From contig JAJZAM010000002.1 in NCBI GenBank assembly GCA_021799445.1, positions 1-64,000 of the forward strand: DNA of 64,000 bases, given 5' to 3'. Position numbers and translations under genes: made by a program. This stretch comes from Actinomycetes bacterium (GTDB taxonomy: Bacteria; Actinomycetota; Acidimicrobiia; Acidimicrobiales; Palsa-688). Positions within the stretch are counted from its first letter, which is position 1. Every line of letters begins with the position of its first letter. The notes under the pieces are model-generated. The model searched no databases, had not been told where the DNA came from, and worked only from the letters and a program-made list of their open reading frames with translations. Shown here piece by piece: positions 1 to 9,806 of the stretch.

Positions 1-2
1 AA

Positions 3-209
3 GTAAGGGTCAACGCTGTAGCCCCCGGCCTGGTTGACACGCCTTGGACCGCAGACTGGGACGCTGCCCGAGCCGCCGTGCGCGAACACGCCCCGCTGAA
101 GCGGTCGGCGACGCCCCAGGACGTAGCCGACGCTGTAGCAGCGCTGGTCACCTCGAGCTTCGTGACAGGGCAGGTTCTCTGCGTCGACGGCGGGATGTCC
201 CTGCGTTAG
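3..209 (+). CDS. SDR family oxidoreductase, C-terminal fragment (truncated by window edge)
   Basis: Open frame from the window edge: VRVNAVAPGLVDTPWTADWDAARAAV...GQVLCVDGGMSLR*; typical SDR C-terminus (VNAVAPG, VDGG). Confidence 0.85.
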   Translation, partial: VRVNAVAPGLVDTPWTADWDAARAAVREHAPLKRSATPQDVADAVAALVTSSFVTGQVLCVDGGMSLR

Positions 210-222
210 GTTCGCTGCAAAC

Positions 223-2658
223 GTGGAGAGGATCGGATCGGATCCCAGCAACGACCCCCGGGAGCGTGTTGGCAGCGCAACGGTCCCTGCCGGCGCAGGC
301 GCTGCGCTCGACGCGCTGGTAGTCGTGGAGTTGGACACGTCCGTGGCTGGAAGCGTGGCAGGGATGATCCTCGCCGACTACGGCGCGCAGGTCATCAAGG
401 TGGAGGACCCCGAGAGAGGGCGGCGAGAGCGTCGCAATCCGGGCTTCGCCGTTTGGAACCGGAACAAGGTCAGCCTCGCTCTGGCGTTGGGCGACCGGCG
501 TTGCGCTGGCTTCGCGCACCTTGTCGCAGATGCGGACGTCTGCATCACCGGCTGCGTCGCAGAGCCGGAACCGCCGGATATTGCGGCCTTAAATCCCCGA
601 CTAGTGGTGGCCGCCCTACCCCCCTACCGGGGCCCGACACCTTGGGCGGGCGGCGGCGAAGACTCTTCCCTTCTTGACTCACTTAGCGGCTTGTCGATGC
701 GCCAGTCTTCCTTCGATGACGTGCCCGTCGACTTGGTGTACCCCCACGCGTTGTACATCCAGGGCTTGTGGTCGGCTACGTGCGTCGTCGCAGCCCTCGT
801 TGAGCGGGCCAGGACCGGCAAGGGGAACATCCTTACAGTTGACGGCCTGTCAGCTGCGCTCATAGCCGGTGCTGCAGGTTTCGTTTTCGACCCGTCGGAC
901 GGCACGAGCGTGACTCCTGTAGGGCCAGGGGGAGTCAGTCCGTGTTATACGCGCTACCGCTGTTCGGACGGCGAATGGCTCTTCCTAGGCGCTTTACTTC
1001 CAAGATTCCAGCGAGCGGCCTTCGAAGCTATAGGTGTCGGCCACCTACCCGAAGATCCGCGTATAGCAGGGGATCTGAGCCGGATCCTCTTACCAGAGAA
1101 CCGCCTGTGGGTTCGAACGGCCATGCAAGAGCGTTTCCTCACCGACAGCCGGGAGCATTGGCTCGCCGTGCTCGACGAGGCTGGATGCCCAGCCGGCCCC
1201 GTCTTAGACCGGGATGGATGGCTGGACCACCCTCAGCTGCGGGCCTGCGGTCAGCGCGTGGAGGTCGACGATCCAGAACGCGGACCGGTCGTGATGCCGG
1301 GCCTGCTGATCGAGATACCCGAGGCTCCCGGCCAGATCGCTTCCCCTGCGCCGCTTCTAGGGAACCTCGAAGTTCCGGGCCTTCAGGCAGGGTGGGGGCG
1401 ACGTGATCTCGAACTAATGAGCAGTCCGGGGTGGAAACGCCCAGCACCAACCGCCAACTCGCAACCGGATTCTGACGTCACCAGCGCAGCTACCCGAGAC
1501 AGTGTGGGGCCACTCGACGGCATAAAAGTCCTTAACTTGGGGACTATCCTCGCTGGTCCGCTCGCCGGGTCGTTGCTCGCAGGCCTGGGGGCTGACGTGG
1601 TGAAAGTCGAACCTCCCGACGGAGATGCGTTCAGGGAACCCGGATTCTCCTACAACCGTGGTATGCGCAGCGTGTCAATCGACCTGCGCACCCGCGGCGG
1701 TCTCGAAGTCTTCCGCAGGCTCGCAAGGGAAGCTGACATGGTCATCGACAACTACCGTCACGGGGTCGCACAACGCCTCGGGGTCGACCATACCTCGCTG
1801 TCGGCTTCCAATCCGGCGCTCGGCGGATTTTCACTGACGGGTTTCGGCGAGACGGGGCCGCTGGCGACGAAAGCCGCCTTTGACCCTTTGCTGCAGGCCA
1901 TGAGCGGAATGATGGTAGCGCAGGGCGGCGACGACGAACCCGTCTTTTTGACAGTAGCAGTCAACGATGTAGCTGCCGCTGTTACCGGAGCCCTGTCTAC
2001 GTGCTTGTCGCTGTACTATCGGACGCGTACGGGTCGGGGACTGAGAACGTCCACGTCGCTGGCGGCGGTGTCAGCGTTTATGCAGTCCGGCGAGCTGGTG
2101 AGATACCCAGGACGGGCCCCAGCCCTTCGAGGAGGGCGTGACTTCCCCGGTCCGAACGCTCTCGACCGTTTTTACCGCGTACGGGACGGCTGGGTGCGGC
2201 TGCGGGCAACTCCAGATGACCTGCCCCGCCTGGTCGACGCTGGCCTGGTCGACGCTGGTGTGACGGAGCTTGACGAGATCGATCCCTTGACTCTTAGTGC
2301 CAACCTGGCCGGGTGCACTCGGACCGAGGTCGTGTGCCTACTGACAGAATGCGGCGTCAAGGCCGCCGAAGCGAGGAGCCTCACCGACCTCGCTTTTGAC
2401 GTGGAGCTCAGAGCCACCGACCTATTCTCGGAGCACCCGATCGCTGGCGGTGCGAGCGTCCTCACCCCAGGAAGGTGGGTTAGTTGGGAACCGCCGCGGC
2501 CCTTGGCTCGTATGCTGGCCCCGGGTCTTGGCGAGCACACCGCCGAGGTTCTTGCCCAGGCAGGGTTCGCCATGCACGAAGTTGACGAGTTGGTGAGCTC
2601 CGGGTCCGTCGCGACCGGCGGCCCGATGGTGATCGGCAAGGTCCACCGCTACAGGTGA
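223..2658 (+). CDS. CaiB/BaiF (family III) CoA-transferase with two tandem CoA-transferase domains
   Basis: 811 aa; the family III N-terminal pattern occurs twice (LDALVVVELDTSVAGSVAGMILADYGAQVIKVEDPERG and LDGIKVLNLGTILAGPLAGSLLAGLGADVVKVEPPDGD). Confidence 0.9.
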   Translation: MERIGSDPSNDPRERVGSATVPAGAGAALDALVVVELDTSVAGSVAGMILADYGAQVIKVEDPERGRRERRNPGFAVWNRNKVSLALALGDRRCAGFAHLVADADVCITGCVAEPEPPDIAALNPRLVVAALPPYRGPTPWAGGGEDSSLLDSLSGLSMRQSSFDDVPVDLVYPHALYIQGLWSATCVVAALVERARTGKGNILTVDGLSAALIAGAAGFVFDPSDGTSVTPVGPGGVSPCYTRYRCSDGEWLFLGALLPRFQRAAFEAIGVGHLPEDPRIAGDLSRILLPENRLWVRTAMQERFLTDSREHWLAVLDEAGCPAGPVLDRDGWLDHPQLRACGQRVEVDDPERGPVVMPGLLIEIPEAPGQIASPAPLLGNLEVPGLQAGWGRRDLELMSSPGWKRPAPTANSQPDSDVTSAATRDSVGPLDGIKVLNLGTILAGPLAGSLLAGLGADVVKVEPPDGDAFREPGFSYNRGMRSVSIDLRTRGGLEVFRRLAREADMVIDNYRHGVAQRLGVDHTSLSASNPALGGFSLTGFGETGPLATKAAFDPLLQAMSGMMVAQGGDDEPVFLTVAVNDVAAAVTGALSTCLSLYYRTRTGRGLRTSTSLAAVSAFMQSGELVRYPGRAPALRGGRDFPGPNALDRFYRVRDGWVRLRATPDDLPRLVDAGLVDAGVTELDEIDPLTLSANLAGCTRTEVVCLLTECGVKAAEARSLTDLAFDVELRATDLFSEHPIAGGASVLTPGRWVSWEPPRPLARMLAPGLGEHTAEVLAQAGFAMHEVDELVSSGSVATGGPMVIGKVHRYR

Positions 2659-2709
2659 AGCGGTCTATTCTCCACTGCGATAGCAGGAGTGTTCCGGGAG
2701 GTAACCGCA

Positions 2710-3636
2710 ATGCCAGACATGGATCTGATAGCCCAAGGTCTGCTCTTTCCAGAAGGGCCGGTCGCGACTTCGTCGGGCACTGTGATCGTCGCAGAGATCT
2801 ACAGCGGCCAGCTAACCGTCGTGGACGCCACAAGCGGCGACTTGGACCGCTTCGCCGTGTGCGGCGGCGGACCCAACGGGGTCGCCGTAGGTCCGAACGG
2901 ACTCCTCTACGTCTGCAACAACGGCGGCTTCGAGTGGCACCGGATGGACGGGCTGATAGCGCCTGGGCGCCAACCGGAAGACTACAGCGGCGGGAGGATC
3001 CAAACCGTCGAGCCGGCCAGTGGCGCGGTCAGAGATCTGTACACCACGGCGGGAGCCTACCCGCTTAGAGGTCCCAACGACTTGGTGTTCGACGATGCCG
3101 GCGGATTTTGGTTCACGGACCTAGGCAAGACGAGAAGGCGAGACAGCGACCTCGGAGGACTGTACTATGCCACTGCCGACGGAACCTCCATTAGCGAGGT
3201 CGTCTACCCTCTGACCCAACCGAACGGGGTTGGCCTCTCACCGGACGGCAAACGGATCTACGTCGCCGAGACCGGGCCGGGAAGGGTGTGGGCATGGTAC
3301 GTAGAATCCCCGGGAAAGCTGGTCCGCAGTGGTAACGGCCCGTCAGGCGCCGAGCTGCTTTGGGGCTTCGACGGCTATCAGATGCTCGACTCTCTAGCCG
3401 TTGACTCGGAAGGTAACGTCTGCGTGGCGACGCTCATAAGCGGAGCTATCAGCGTGATCAGCCCTGAGGCGAAGCTCGTCGAGCAGATTCGGCCCCCCGA
3501 GCACGACCCCTTGGTGACCAACATCTGCTTCGGCGGTCCCGATCTGCGCACCGCGTACATCACGTCATCGGGGCGGGGATGCCTCTACTCCACCCGCTGG
3601 CCGGTGCCGGGACTCAAACTCGCCTACAACCTTTAA
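2710..3636 (+). CDS. SMP-30/gluconolactonase/LRE family beta-propeller hydrolase
   Basis: LLFPEGPVATSSGTVIVAEIYSGQLTVVD, GPNDLVFDDAGGFWFTDLG, QPNGVGLSPDGKRIYVAETGPGRV; ATG at 2710 preferred over the upstream GTG at 2689. Confidence 0.88.
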   Translation: MPDMDLIAQGLLFPEGPVATSSGTVIVAEIYSGQLTVVDATSGDLDRFAVCGGGPNGVAVGPNGLLYVCNNGGFEWHRMDGLIAPGRQPEDYSGGRIQTVEPASGAVRDLYTTAGAYPLRGPNDLVFDDAGGFWFTDLGKTRRRDSDLGGLYYATADGTSISEVVYPLTQPNGVGLSPDGKRIYVAETGPGRVWAWYVESPGKLVRSGNGPSGAELLWGFDGYQMLDSLAVDSEGNVCVATLISGAISVISPEAKLVEQIRPPEHDPLVTNICFGGPDLRTAYITSSGRGCLYSTRWPVPGLKLAYNL

Positions 3637-3774
3637 GGCTTTGGGGGTACTGCGAGACGCCAGGGCCAACCCGCACGGGGATCGCCGTAGATGCCCGGCC
3701 GGTAATGCCAGCGGGGATTCCCAGAACCGCCCGGGTTATTGCGGTGGCGCAATGATGCGCCGTCTTCGGGCCCG

Positions 3775-4017
3775 CTACTGTCGATAGTGCTCGACGACCT
3801 CCCCGGAACGTATTTCAGCGTCGTCAGGGTTGCCGCCGGCAGTCCGACGGGCACGCCTCTGGCGTAGAAGATCCCAGCACTGATCCAGTGCCACCTCCAC
3901 CGCTCGCAAGCGGGTAAGTTCGTCCCCGCTCAGAGGTGTCCCGACGTGAGCTTGCTGGAGGCGGTGCTCCTCTTCGGTCAACTCGTTGATCCGGGCCACT
4001 ACTTCAAGGTCGTCCAC
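3775..4017 (-). CDS. DUF2630 family small protein
   Basis: 80 aa MDDLEVVARINELTEEEHRLQQAH...LDQCWDLLRQRRARRTAGGNPDDAEIR, matching the DUF2630 pattern. Confidence 0.8.
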   Translation of the reverse strand: MDDLEVVARINELTEEEHRLQQAHVGTPLSGDELTRLRAVEVALDQCWDLLRQRRARRTAGGNPDDAEIRSGEVVEHYRQ

Positions 4018-4143
4018 GTGTCACTCCCATGCCGCATTCCACAAGATTGCTTGGCCGCACCTTCATAATACGGCGAAGCTTCCGCGGCCCGTCGCAGGAA
4101 ACGGGCATCGCCTGCCAAGCAGGTCAGCCCCGGCGTAGGAGGG

Positions 4144-4881
4144 CTATTTCACAGTGGCTGTAGCAACCATCTTCCCGCTGGCGTCCACGAGACGGACGGT
4201 GTTCGCCCCTCGGGCGGAAGCAGGTATGTAGGTCGCCCAGTAGCCACCCTGCGAGGTTACCTGGAACGATCCAAGGACAATCACCCTGCCGGACGGGCTG
4301 ACCAACTCGCAGCGCAGAGTCCCCGCCTGACTGGGCGATATACCCATAGACATCCAAGGATGGCCGTCGGAGTCGAAGAAAACCCTTCCAACCGGTCCCG
4401 AAGGGCCGACCAGCAGCGACGCAGACCAGCCGCCGGTCGCAGCACCGGCGACGGTGGACGAACTTCCGGTCGCAGCCGAACCGATCGCCACGCCAGCGCC
4501 AAGCAGCACTGCCGCTGCGGCGGCAACCGCCGCCAAACGCTTCCACGAGAGGCTACGGCGAGCGCCGGGCGCTTTGACGCTACGCCCGACAGTCCGGCTT
4601 CGAGGCGCCAGGGGAAATCGAGTTATGGCAGGTAGATCCTCTTTGAGCTGACTTTCGATTCGGGATAGAACCCGATCCTCGAAGCCGGCTGGGGGTTCCG
4701 CCAACGGAGCCTGGGCGGCGACTCTGTCGGCCACAGCGCTCAACTCGAGCAGTTCCTCCCTGCAAGCCGGGCAGCTTGCGAGGTGAGTCAAAACCGAGGT
4801 GCGTTCCTCGGGGTCGAGCACACCTAGGGCCATCTCGGCGAGGGTGTCGGGGTGGGGTTCGGAACGGGTGTATTCAGTCAT
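4144..4881 (-). CDS. Anti-sigma factor with zinc-binding domain and one TM segment (RskA-like)
   Basis: HLASCPACREELLELS (HxxxCxxC ZAS motif), TM AAVAAAAAVLLGAGVAIGSAA, extracytoplasmic C-terminal domain; 8-nt overlap with the upstream sigma factor ORF. Confidence 0.87.
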   Translation of the reverse strand: MTEYTRSEPHPDTLAEMALGVLDPEERTSVLTHLASCPACREELLELSAVADRVAAQAPLAEPPAGFEDRVLSRIESQLKEDLPAITRFPLAPRSRTVGRSVKAPGARRSLSWKRLAAVAAAAAVLLGAGVAIGSAATGSSSTVAGAATGGWSASLLVGPSGPVGRVFFDSDGHPWMSMGISPSQAGTLRCELVSPSGRVIVLGSFQVTSQGGYWATYIPASARGANTVRLVDASGKMVATATVK

Positions 4882-5512
4882 TGGCTAGCCCTGTCAGATG
4901 TCCTTCGCGGAGGGAGCCCCGCAGGCGGCTCATGGCCGTCCTTATTCGCGTTTTCGCGGTCCCGAGGGGTATCGCCTCGGCGGCGGCGACCTGCGAGGCT
5001 GACATACCGAGCATGCCGGCTAGCACAATGGCCCTCGCCTGCTCGTTCGGCAGGAGGCGAAGAGCTCTCATTATCTCCCGGGACGCCTCCGCATCCAACG
5101 CTTTAGCTTCCGGCTCGTTCGGTCCAGCAGGCAGCGCAGCAAGCAGCGCGTCGACCTCGACCGGGTCAGCCTTGCGCACCCGAGTAGTATCGATCGCAAG
5201 GTTGCGGGTTATGGCAGCCAGCCACGTGCCGACTGATCCCCTGCGGGCGTCGTAGGTCGATCCGTGCCTCCACGCCCGCTCGAATGCCTGCTGGGCGACG
5301 TCCTCGGCTCCCGCCGGGTCTCCCAGAACGGCCAGAGCAACACCGTAGACCCGAGACTGGAATCTACGGATGAAAGCCACGGCCAGCTCCTTGTCACCGC
5401 TCGCGTAACCCTCAAGCAGAGCTTCGTCGGAGAGGCTCGACACCGGTATACCCATTTGCCTCACATAGTAGTTACGGAGCGCAGCGCCGTTCGGATTGAG
5501 CGCCAGGCGCAC
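4874..5512 (-). CDS. ECF RNA polymerase sigma factor (sigma-70 family)
   Basis: GDPAGAEDVAQQAFERAWRHGSTYDARRGSVGTWLAAITRNLAIDTTR (region 2), MSASQVAAAEAIPLGTAKTRIRTAMSRLR (region 4); start could be the internal ATG near 5455. Confidence 0.92.
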   Translation of the reverse strand: MRLALNPNGAALRNYYVRQMGIPVSSLSDEALLEGYASGDKELAVAFIRRFQSRVYGVALAVLGDPAGAEDVAQQAFERAWRHGSTYDARRGSVGTWLAAITRNLAIDTTRVRKADPVEVDALLAALPAGPNEPEAKALDAEASREIMRALRLLPNEQARAIVLAGMLGMSASQVAAAEAIPLGTAKTRIRTAMSRLRGSLREGHLTGLAND

Positions 5513-5648
5513 GCCGCAACTGCGGTGATGCCGCAGCGGGGCGGCGTCGGCCGGTTCAATCCGTTAACACCCTCCGATCGTATATAGCCATTGACAGAAA
5601 ACGTCGTCGCCGAGCCAGCTCAGCGACCAAGTCCGAAAGGCTCACACA

Positions 5649-6263
5649 ATGAGAAAGACAACTGGCGTATCGCTGGCGGTCGGAATGGCCCTACTGACTG
5701 CCGCCTGCGGCTCATCCACCAAGACCTCGAGCGTTGCGGCCCCGACCAGCGTCCCCGCGGCATCGTCGAGCTCGACCACGATGGCGCCCGCTTCGACAGC
5801 GCCTTCCAGCAGCTCCTCCACGGCGTCTTCGGCGGCTACGTCTTCCACGCCGACTATCGGCGTGGAAGCAGACTCGATGTACGGCAACATCCTCGAATCG
5901 AACGGCAAGACGCTCTACGCGTTTTCCACCGACACTTCGACTACCAGCTCGTGCACCGGCAAGTGCGCAACGGCGTGGCCACCTCTGGAAACCACGGGCA
6001 CCCCGACCGTGACCGCTGGGGTCAACGCTTCGCTGATAGGGCACATAATGAGGCCTAGCGGGAAGATGCAGGTGACATACAACGGGCATCCCCTGTATTG
6101 GTTCATCAAGGACCTCAAAGCTTCTGCGCCTCACACGACTCTCGGGGAGGACCTGGCCACTTTCGGCGGGGTGTGGTACGTGGTGTCGGCTTCCACGGGG
6201 AACCCGGTCACCTCCGCGGTGTCGGGTTCTACCTCGTCGACAACTGCAGGTTCCAGCTACTAG
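5649..6263 (+). CDS. Lipoprotein with 'secreted repeat' (PF03640-like) domains
   Basis: Lipobox LLTAACGSS, Ser/Thr/Ala-rich linker, then GNILESNGKTLYAFSTDTSTTSSCTGKCATAWPPL and KMQVTYNGHPLYWFIKD. Confidence 0.88.
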   Translation: MRKTTGVSLAVGMALLTAACGSSTKTSSVAAPTSVPAASSSSTTMAPASTAPSSSSSTASSAATSSTPTIGVEADSMYGNILESNGKTLYAFSTDTSTTSSCTGKCATAWPPLETTGTPTVTAGVNASLIGHIMRPSGKMQVTYNGHPLYWFIKDLKASAPHTTLGEDLATFGGVWYVVSASTGNPVTSAVSGSTSSTTAGSSY

Positions 6264-6349
6264 CACCTGAGCGGGCTAGGTCAAACTGGACTAGCCTCCG
6301 CTGGTGTGCTGAGAGTTTGCTTGTTCGTGACTGGGGGTCCGGTTCCATA

Positions 6350-7348
6350 ATGAACCTGACCCCCATGGACGAGATGTTCGTCCACCAGGCACCCGAGACC
6401 CTTTCAGAGGTGGCGTCACCAAGCCCGTACTGGCGGGAAAGCTACTTCTTCGAGATGCACCGTCCTGATGCGACCGGCGACGTGATATTCATGACCATGG
6501 CCCGCTATCCCGCGTCAGCCACGTTTGACTCTTTGCAGATGGGCCGGGTGAGGGGTGAGCCGATCTTGGGACGGCTGGAACGTCCCTACGGCGATGACCC
6601 TCACACCACTCAGGTCGAAGGAGCCTCGGTGGTCGTGGTCGATCCTTTCCAGACGATCAAACTCTGGGCGGATCCCACCGTAGCTTCCATAGGGATTGAC
6701 GTCACGTTCCGGGCTAGGACCTCCCCGTACGCACTAAGGCGCGGGACTTTGCGTGCCGGGTCCGACGTCGTATGGGACCAAAGCCACGTACTTCAATCCG
6801 GCGTCTACGAAGGCACCTACAGCGTTGGGGGTGAGACCTTCCGCATCGACGGGTGGACCGGCCAGCGGGACCACTCTTGGGGTGTTCGGGACCACGGACG
6901 CTGCCCGCTTTGGATGTGGCTGCAGATCCAACTAGACGACGGCTTCCTCGGCGTATGGCATTGGGAGCTCTCCAACGGTAGTCGGGTGTACACAGACGGC
7001 TGCTGGGCCGGCACCGACCACTCGGCCCCGGTCCCATTGGTCGACTTCCGCCACGACCTGAGTTGGAGGTCGAAGGATGGTAGCCCGGTCGGCTACGGGC
7101 GCAACGGCGAGGACGTCGCTGGGCTGTCGGGGCGTTGTCACTTCACTCTCGAAGATGGCAGGACTTTGACCGTCGACGCCGAAGGAACCTTCGACAGGCC
7201 TTACGAGCCGTTTCATCGGGGCGGCCTGTCGCAGATGCGCGTTTCCAGCGCTGACGGTCGTCGTGGCAGCGCTATTTACGAGATAACCGGCGCCCGCCAC
7301 CACCGTTACTTCCCCGAGACGATCCTACAGCGCCCCCTGCCCCGATGA
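6350..7348 (+). CDS. Conserved hypothetical protein of the DUF7064/7065 (CrtC-like fold) type
   Basis: ORF 6098-7348; plausible start ATG 6350 (MNLTPMDEMFVHQAPE). YWRESYFFEMHRPD..., WTGQRDHSWGVRDHGRCPLWMWLQIQLDDG. Confidence 0.7.
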   Translation: MNLTPMDEMFVHQAPETLSEVASPSPYWRESYFFEMHRPDATGDVIFMTMARYPASATFDSLQMGRVRGEPILGRLERPYGDDPHTTQVEGASVVVVDPFQTIKLWADPTVASIGIDVTFRARTSPYALRRGTLRAGSDVVWDQSHVLQSGVYEGTYSVGGETFRIDGWTGQRDHSWGVRDHGRCPLWMWLQIQLDDGFLGVWHWELSNGSRVYTDGCWAGTDHSAPVPLVDFRHDLSWRSKDGSPVGYGRNGEDVAGLSGRCHFTLEDGRTLTVDAEGTFDRPYEPFHRGGLSQMRVSSADGRRGSAIYEITGARHHRYFPETILQRPLPR

Positions 7349-8436
7349 GCGAACCTCCAGTGCCTACTGCTCAGGCCCTAATGGCTGCAATGAAACAGCC
7401 CGACCCGCCCGCCCTCACCGCCGCTCTGGCTGCGGTCCTAGATGGAGCCACGGTGACCAGCGTCGCCGTCGAGCCCATCGGCACCGGCCAGATGGCCGAC
7501 TGCCTGCGGTGCACCTTGTCCTACGACCGAGCCGTAAAGGGCCCGGCATCGGTCATAGTGAAAATTCCGTCCTCCGACACCAAAAGCGTAGAGACGGCTG
7601 TTGCGCTTCGGTCCTACGAGATTGAGGTCAGCTTCTACCGGCACCTGTCGTCTCGTCTGTCGGTTTGCACCCCGGCCTGCTATCACGCCGAGGTGGCGCC
7701 GGGTGGCGCCGAGTTCCTGATAGTCCTCGAAGACGTCGCCCCCTGCCGCCAGGGGGATCAGCTCGCCGGTTGCAGCCCAGACGACGCGTACCTGGCGATC
7801 GCCGAGCTCCCCGGTCTTCACGCCCCCCAATGGGGTGACGACGCTCTGAGGGACCTCGACTGGCTTCACCGCAGCGGACCTGGAACCGAGGGCGTTCTGC
7901 CCGCGCTGATCAGGAGCCTCTACCCGGGTTTCGTGGAAAGGTACCATGACCGCGTCGAAGCGGACGTCCTCTCCCTGGCTGAACGGCTCATGGACTCGCT
8001 AGACGTCTTCGACTCGAAAAAGCCCGGGCCTTGGACGGTCACCCACGGTGACTTTCGCCTCGACAACCTCCTGTTCCCCCCGGCCGGATCGGGGCGCAGG
8101 GTCGCCGTCGTCGACTGGCAGACCGCCTCACTTGGTCCCGGCGTCTCAGATCTCAGCTACTTCCTGGGTGCTTCGCTCCTACCAGAAGCCAGGCGCGCTC
8201 ACGAAACGGACCTGGTCCGCTCTTACCACGAGCGGATGGTTGCCGCCGGCGTCCAACTGGGGTGGGAGAGCCTCTGGGAGGACTACCGCCGTTACAGCCT
8301 AGGCGGTCTTGTCATGGCGATAGCAGCATCGATGCTGGTCAGACGCACCGAACGCGGGGACGACATGTTCGTCACAATGGCGAACCGCCACGGCGCCCAC
8401 GCCGCGGACCTGGACGCTCTGGCGCTGCTCAGATAA
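7345..8436 (+). CDS. Phosphotransferase family protein (APH/ecdysteroid kinase-like)
   Basis: VTHGDFRLDNLLF (HGDxxxxN), VAVVDWQTASLGPGVSDLSYFLG; ATGA overlap with the upstream gene. Confidence 0.88.
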   Translation: MSEPPVPTAQALMAAMKQPDPPALTAALAAVLDGATVTSVAVEPIGTGQMADCLRCTLSYDRAVKGPASVIVKIPSSDTKSVETAVALRSYEIEVSFYRHLSSRLSVCTPACYHAEVAPGGAEFLIVLEDVAPCRQGDQLAGCSPDDAYLAIAELPGLHAPQWGDDALRDLDWLHRSGPGTEGVLPALIRSLYPGFVERYHDRVEADVLSLAERLMDSLDVFDSKKPGPWTVTHGDFRLDNLLFPPAGSGRRVAVVDWQTASLGPGVSDLSYFLGASLLPEARRAHETDLVRSYHERMVAAGVQLGWESLWEDYRRYSLGGLVMAIAASMLVRRTERGDDMFVTMANRHGAHAADLDALALLR

Positions 8437-9208
8437 GCCGGTGGGACTGGTCGAAAACGAGCCTCGTGGACACCTGATCGCCGTCAAGCCCGGCGAATAG
8501 GGCCATCCCATAATCCTCGGCCACCTCTTGGAGTCGGGTAACGTCAGGGATGTGGTCCTGATACTGAACCACGGTTAGAGCATCGTCGCTCAACACGATT
8601 CGCATCTCGTCACCAGAACGGGCTAACGCCCGCAACAGTTCGCACGCCACGCGCAACGCAACGGGATCGCGCCGCGGACCGCGCGCAGTAATCGACATCT
8701 CGCTCGGGGTGCCTATTACCTCGCGGATCACGGCGAGCTCGATAGCGACACCCGAAGCCAGCGACTCGTCCCACGGAACCGGCAGATCCACTCCGGGACC
8801 TGCCACCTCGAGCCATTCCCGGTCGAGACGTACGCGCTCGAGCTGTAGCAGCACGTTCGGGCCCGTAGGAGAAGGCGCCGCGCCTTGCAGGCTGAGCACG
8901 CCGCCTGGCGCGTTGCCCGGGGCGGACTGGGTGAGCTCCCGGGCGGCATAAAGTTCCCCTTCGACCTTGGCAACCAACTCCTCGGCTTTCGAACACTTGT
9001 CCTCGGCTATCTCTGCCCGCTGCTGGCACCGTTCGAGATCCTCGGCTGCTTTGGCCGCCCTGTCCTCAGCGTCTCGAAGGCGGTTAGCCTGGCGTAGCGA
9101 CCTAGCCCGCTCACGGCGAAGTGACGCAGAGCTGCGCTGCGCCAACCACCCCAGCACAGATACCGCCACCAAGGCAACGGCGATGACGACGATGAGGGCT
9201 ACAGTCAC
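8429..9208 (-). CDS. Hypothetical protein with N-terminal TM helix and coiled coil
   Basis: MTVALIVVIAVALVAVSVLGWLAQ TM; RRERARSLRQANRLRDAEDRAAKAAEDLERCQQRAEIAEDKC coiled coil; 8-nt 3' overlap with the convergent phosphotransferase. Confidence 0.7.
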   Translation of the reverse strand: MTVALIVVIAVALVAVSVLGWLAQRSSASLRRERARSLRQANRLRDAEDRAAKAAEDLERCQQRAEIAEDKCSKAEELVAKVEGELYAARELTQSAPGNAPGGVLSLQGAAPSPTGPNVLLQLERVRLDREWLEVAGPGVDLPVPWDESLASGVAIELAVIREVIGTPSEMSITARGPRRDPVALRVACELLRALARSGDEMRIVLSDDALTVVQYQDHIPDVTRLQEVAEDYGMALFAGLDGDQVSTRLVFDQSHRLI

Positions 9209-9310
9209 GACCTGCTACGGTAGCGAGCGCGCGGACCCCAGTTTGGCGCTCCGCCGGCTTGGCCGAATTTTTAGGCGTCGAGGCGCACGGCCGGGCCTGA
9301 AACCGGTCGG

Positions 9311-9673
9311 TTAGATTCGCAGGTCCATCAGGGCTGTTCTGGTCGTCTTAGAGTCCGTTGCGGCCAGATCCCGGTAGCGCTCCACGCGGCGATCCCCACC
9401 TGGGGCGTGAGAGGGAGCGCTCGGCGTTTCCGTCTCCGGCCGAGCTCGCCGTCTGTCGTTGAGAAGGCGCCTCTCGCGCCTCCTGAGCCCTACACGCAAC
9501 CCCCCGGAAGACTCCTCATAGAGGTTGATTATTTCTGCAAGAAGCCGATAGCTTTTCTGTGCAAGCGCCACAGCCTCTTCGTTAGACGGGGTGCTCTCGG
9601 CTTTGGCTAGTAGACGCGAGGCCGTGTCGAGCTTTGTCCTGTCAAACCTCCCATGGGCGTCGTGAGATGGCAT
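9311..9673 (-). CDS. Hypothetical protein with DUF2786-like N-terminal helix
   Basis: MPSHDAHGRFDRTKLDTASRLLAKAESTPSNEEAVALAQKSYRLLAEI; start at internal ATG 9673 preferred. Confidence 0.6.
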   Translation of the reverse strand: MPSHDAHGRFDRTKLDTASRLLAKAESTPSNEEAVALAQKSYRLLAEIINLYEESSGGLRVGLRRRERRLLNDRRRARPETETPSAPSHAPGGDRRVERYRDLAATDSKTTRTALMDLRI

Positions 9674-9806
9674 GCAGCCAACGTTATGAGCCCTGGCGCT
9701 GGAAGAAAAGACCCTCTCCTCCGCACAAGAAAAATCTGAAATGCCCGAATAAGAGCATTTTGTTCTGTGCTGTGAAAGCGCCCGACCGGGATACCCTGAC
9801 CGGGCC

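Noticed and set aside
5712-6266. 184-aa minus-strand ORF
   Set aside because: Arg-rich antisense shadow of the PF03640-type lipoprotein.
9739-9760. AAATGC-N10-GCATTT dyad upstream of the MFS gene
   Set aside because: Only 6-bp arms in an AT-rich stretch; expected by chance.
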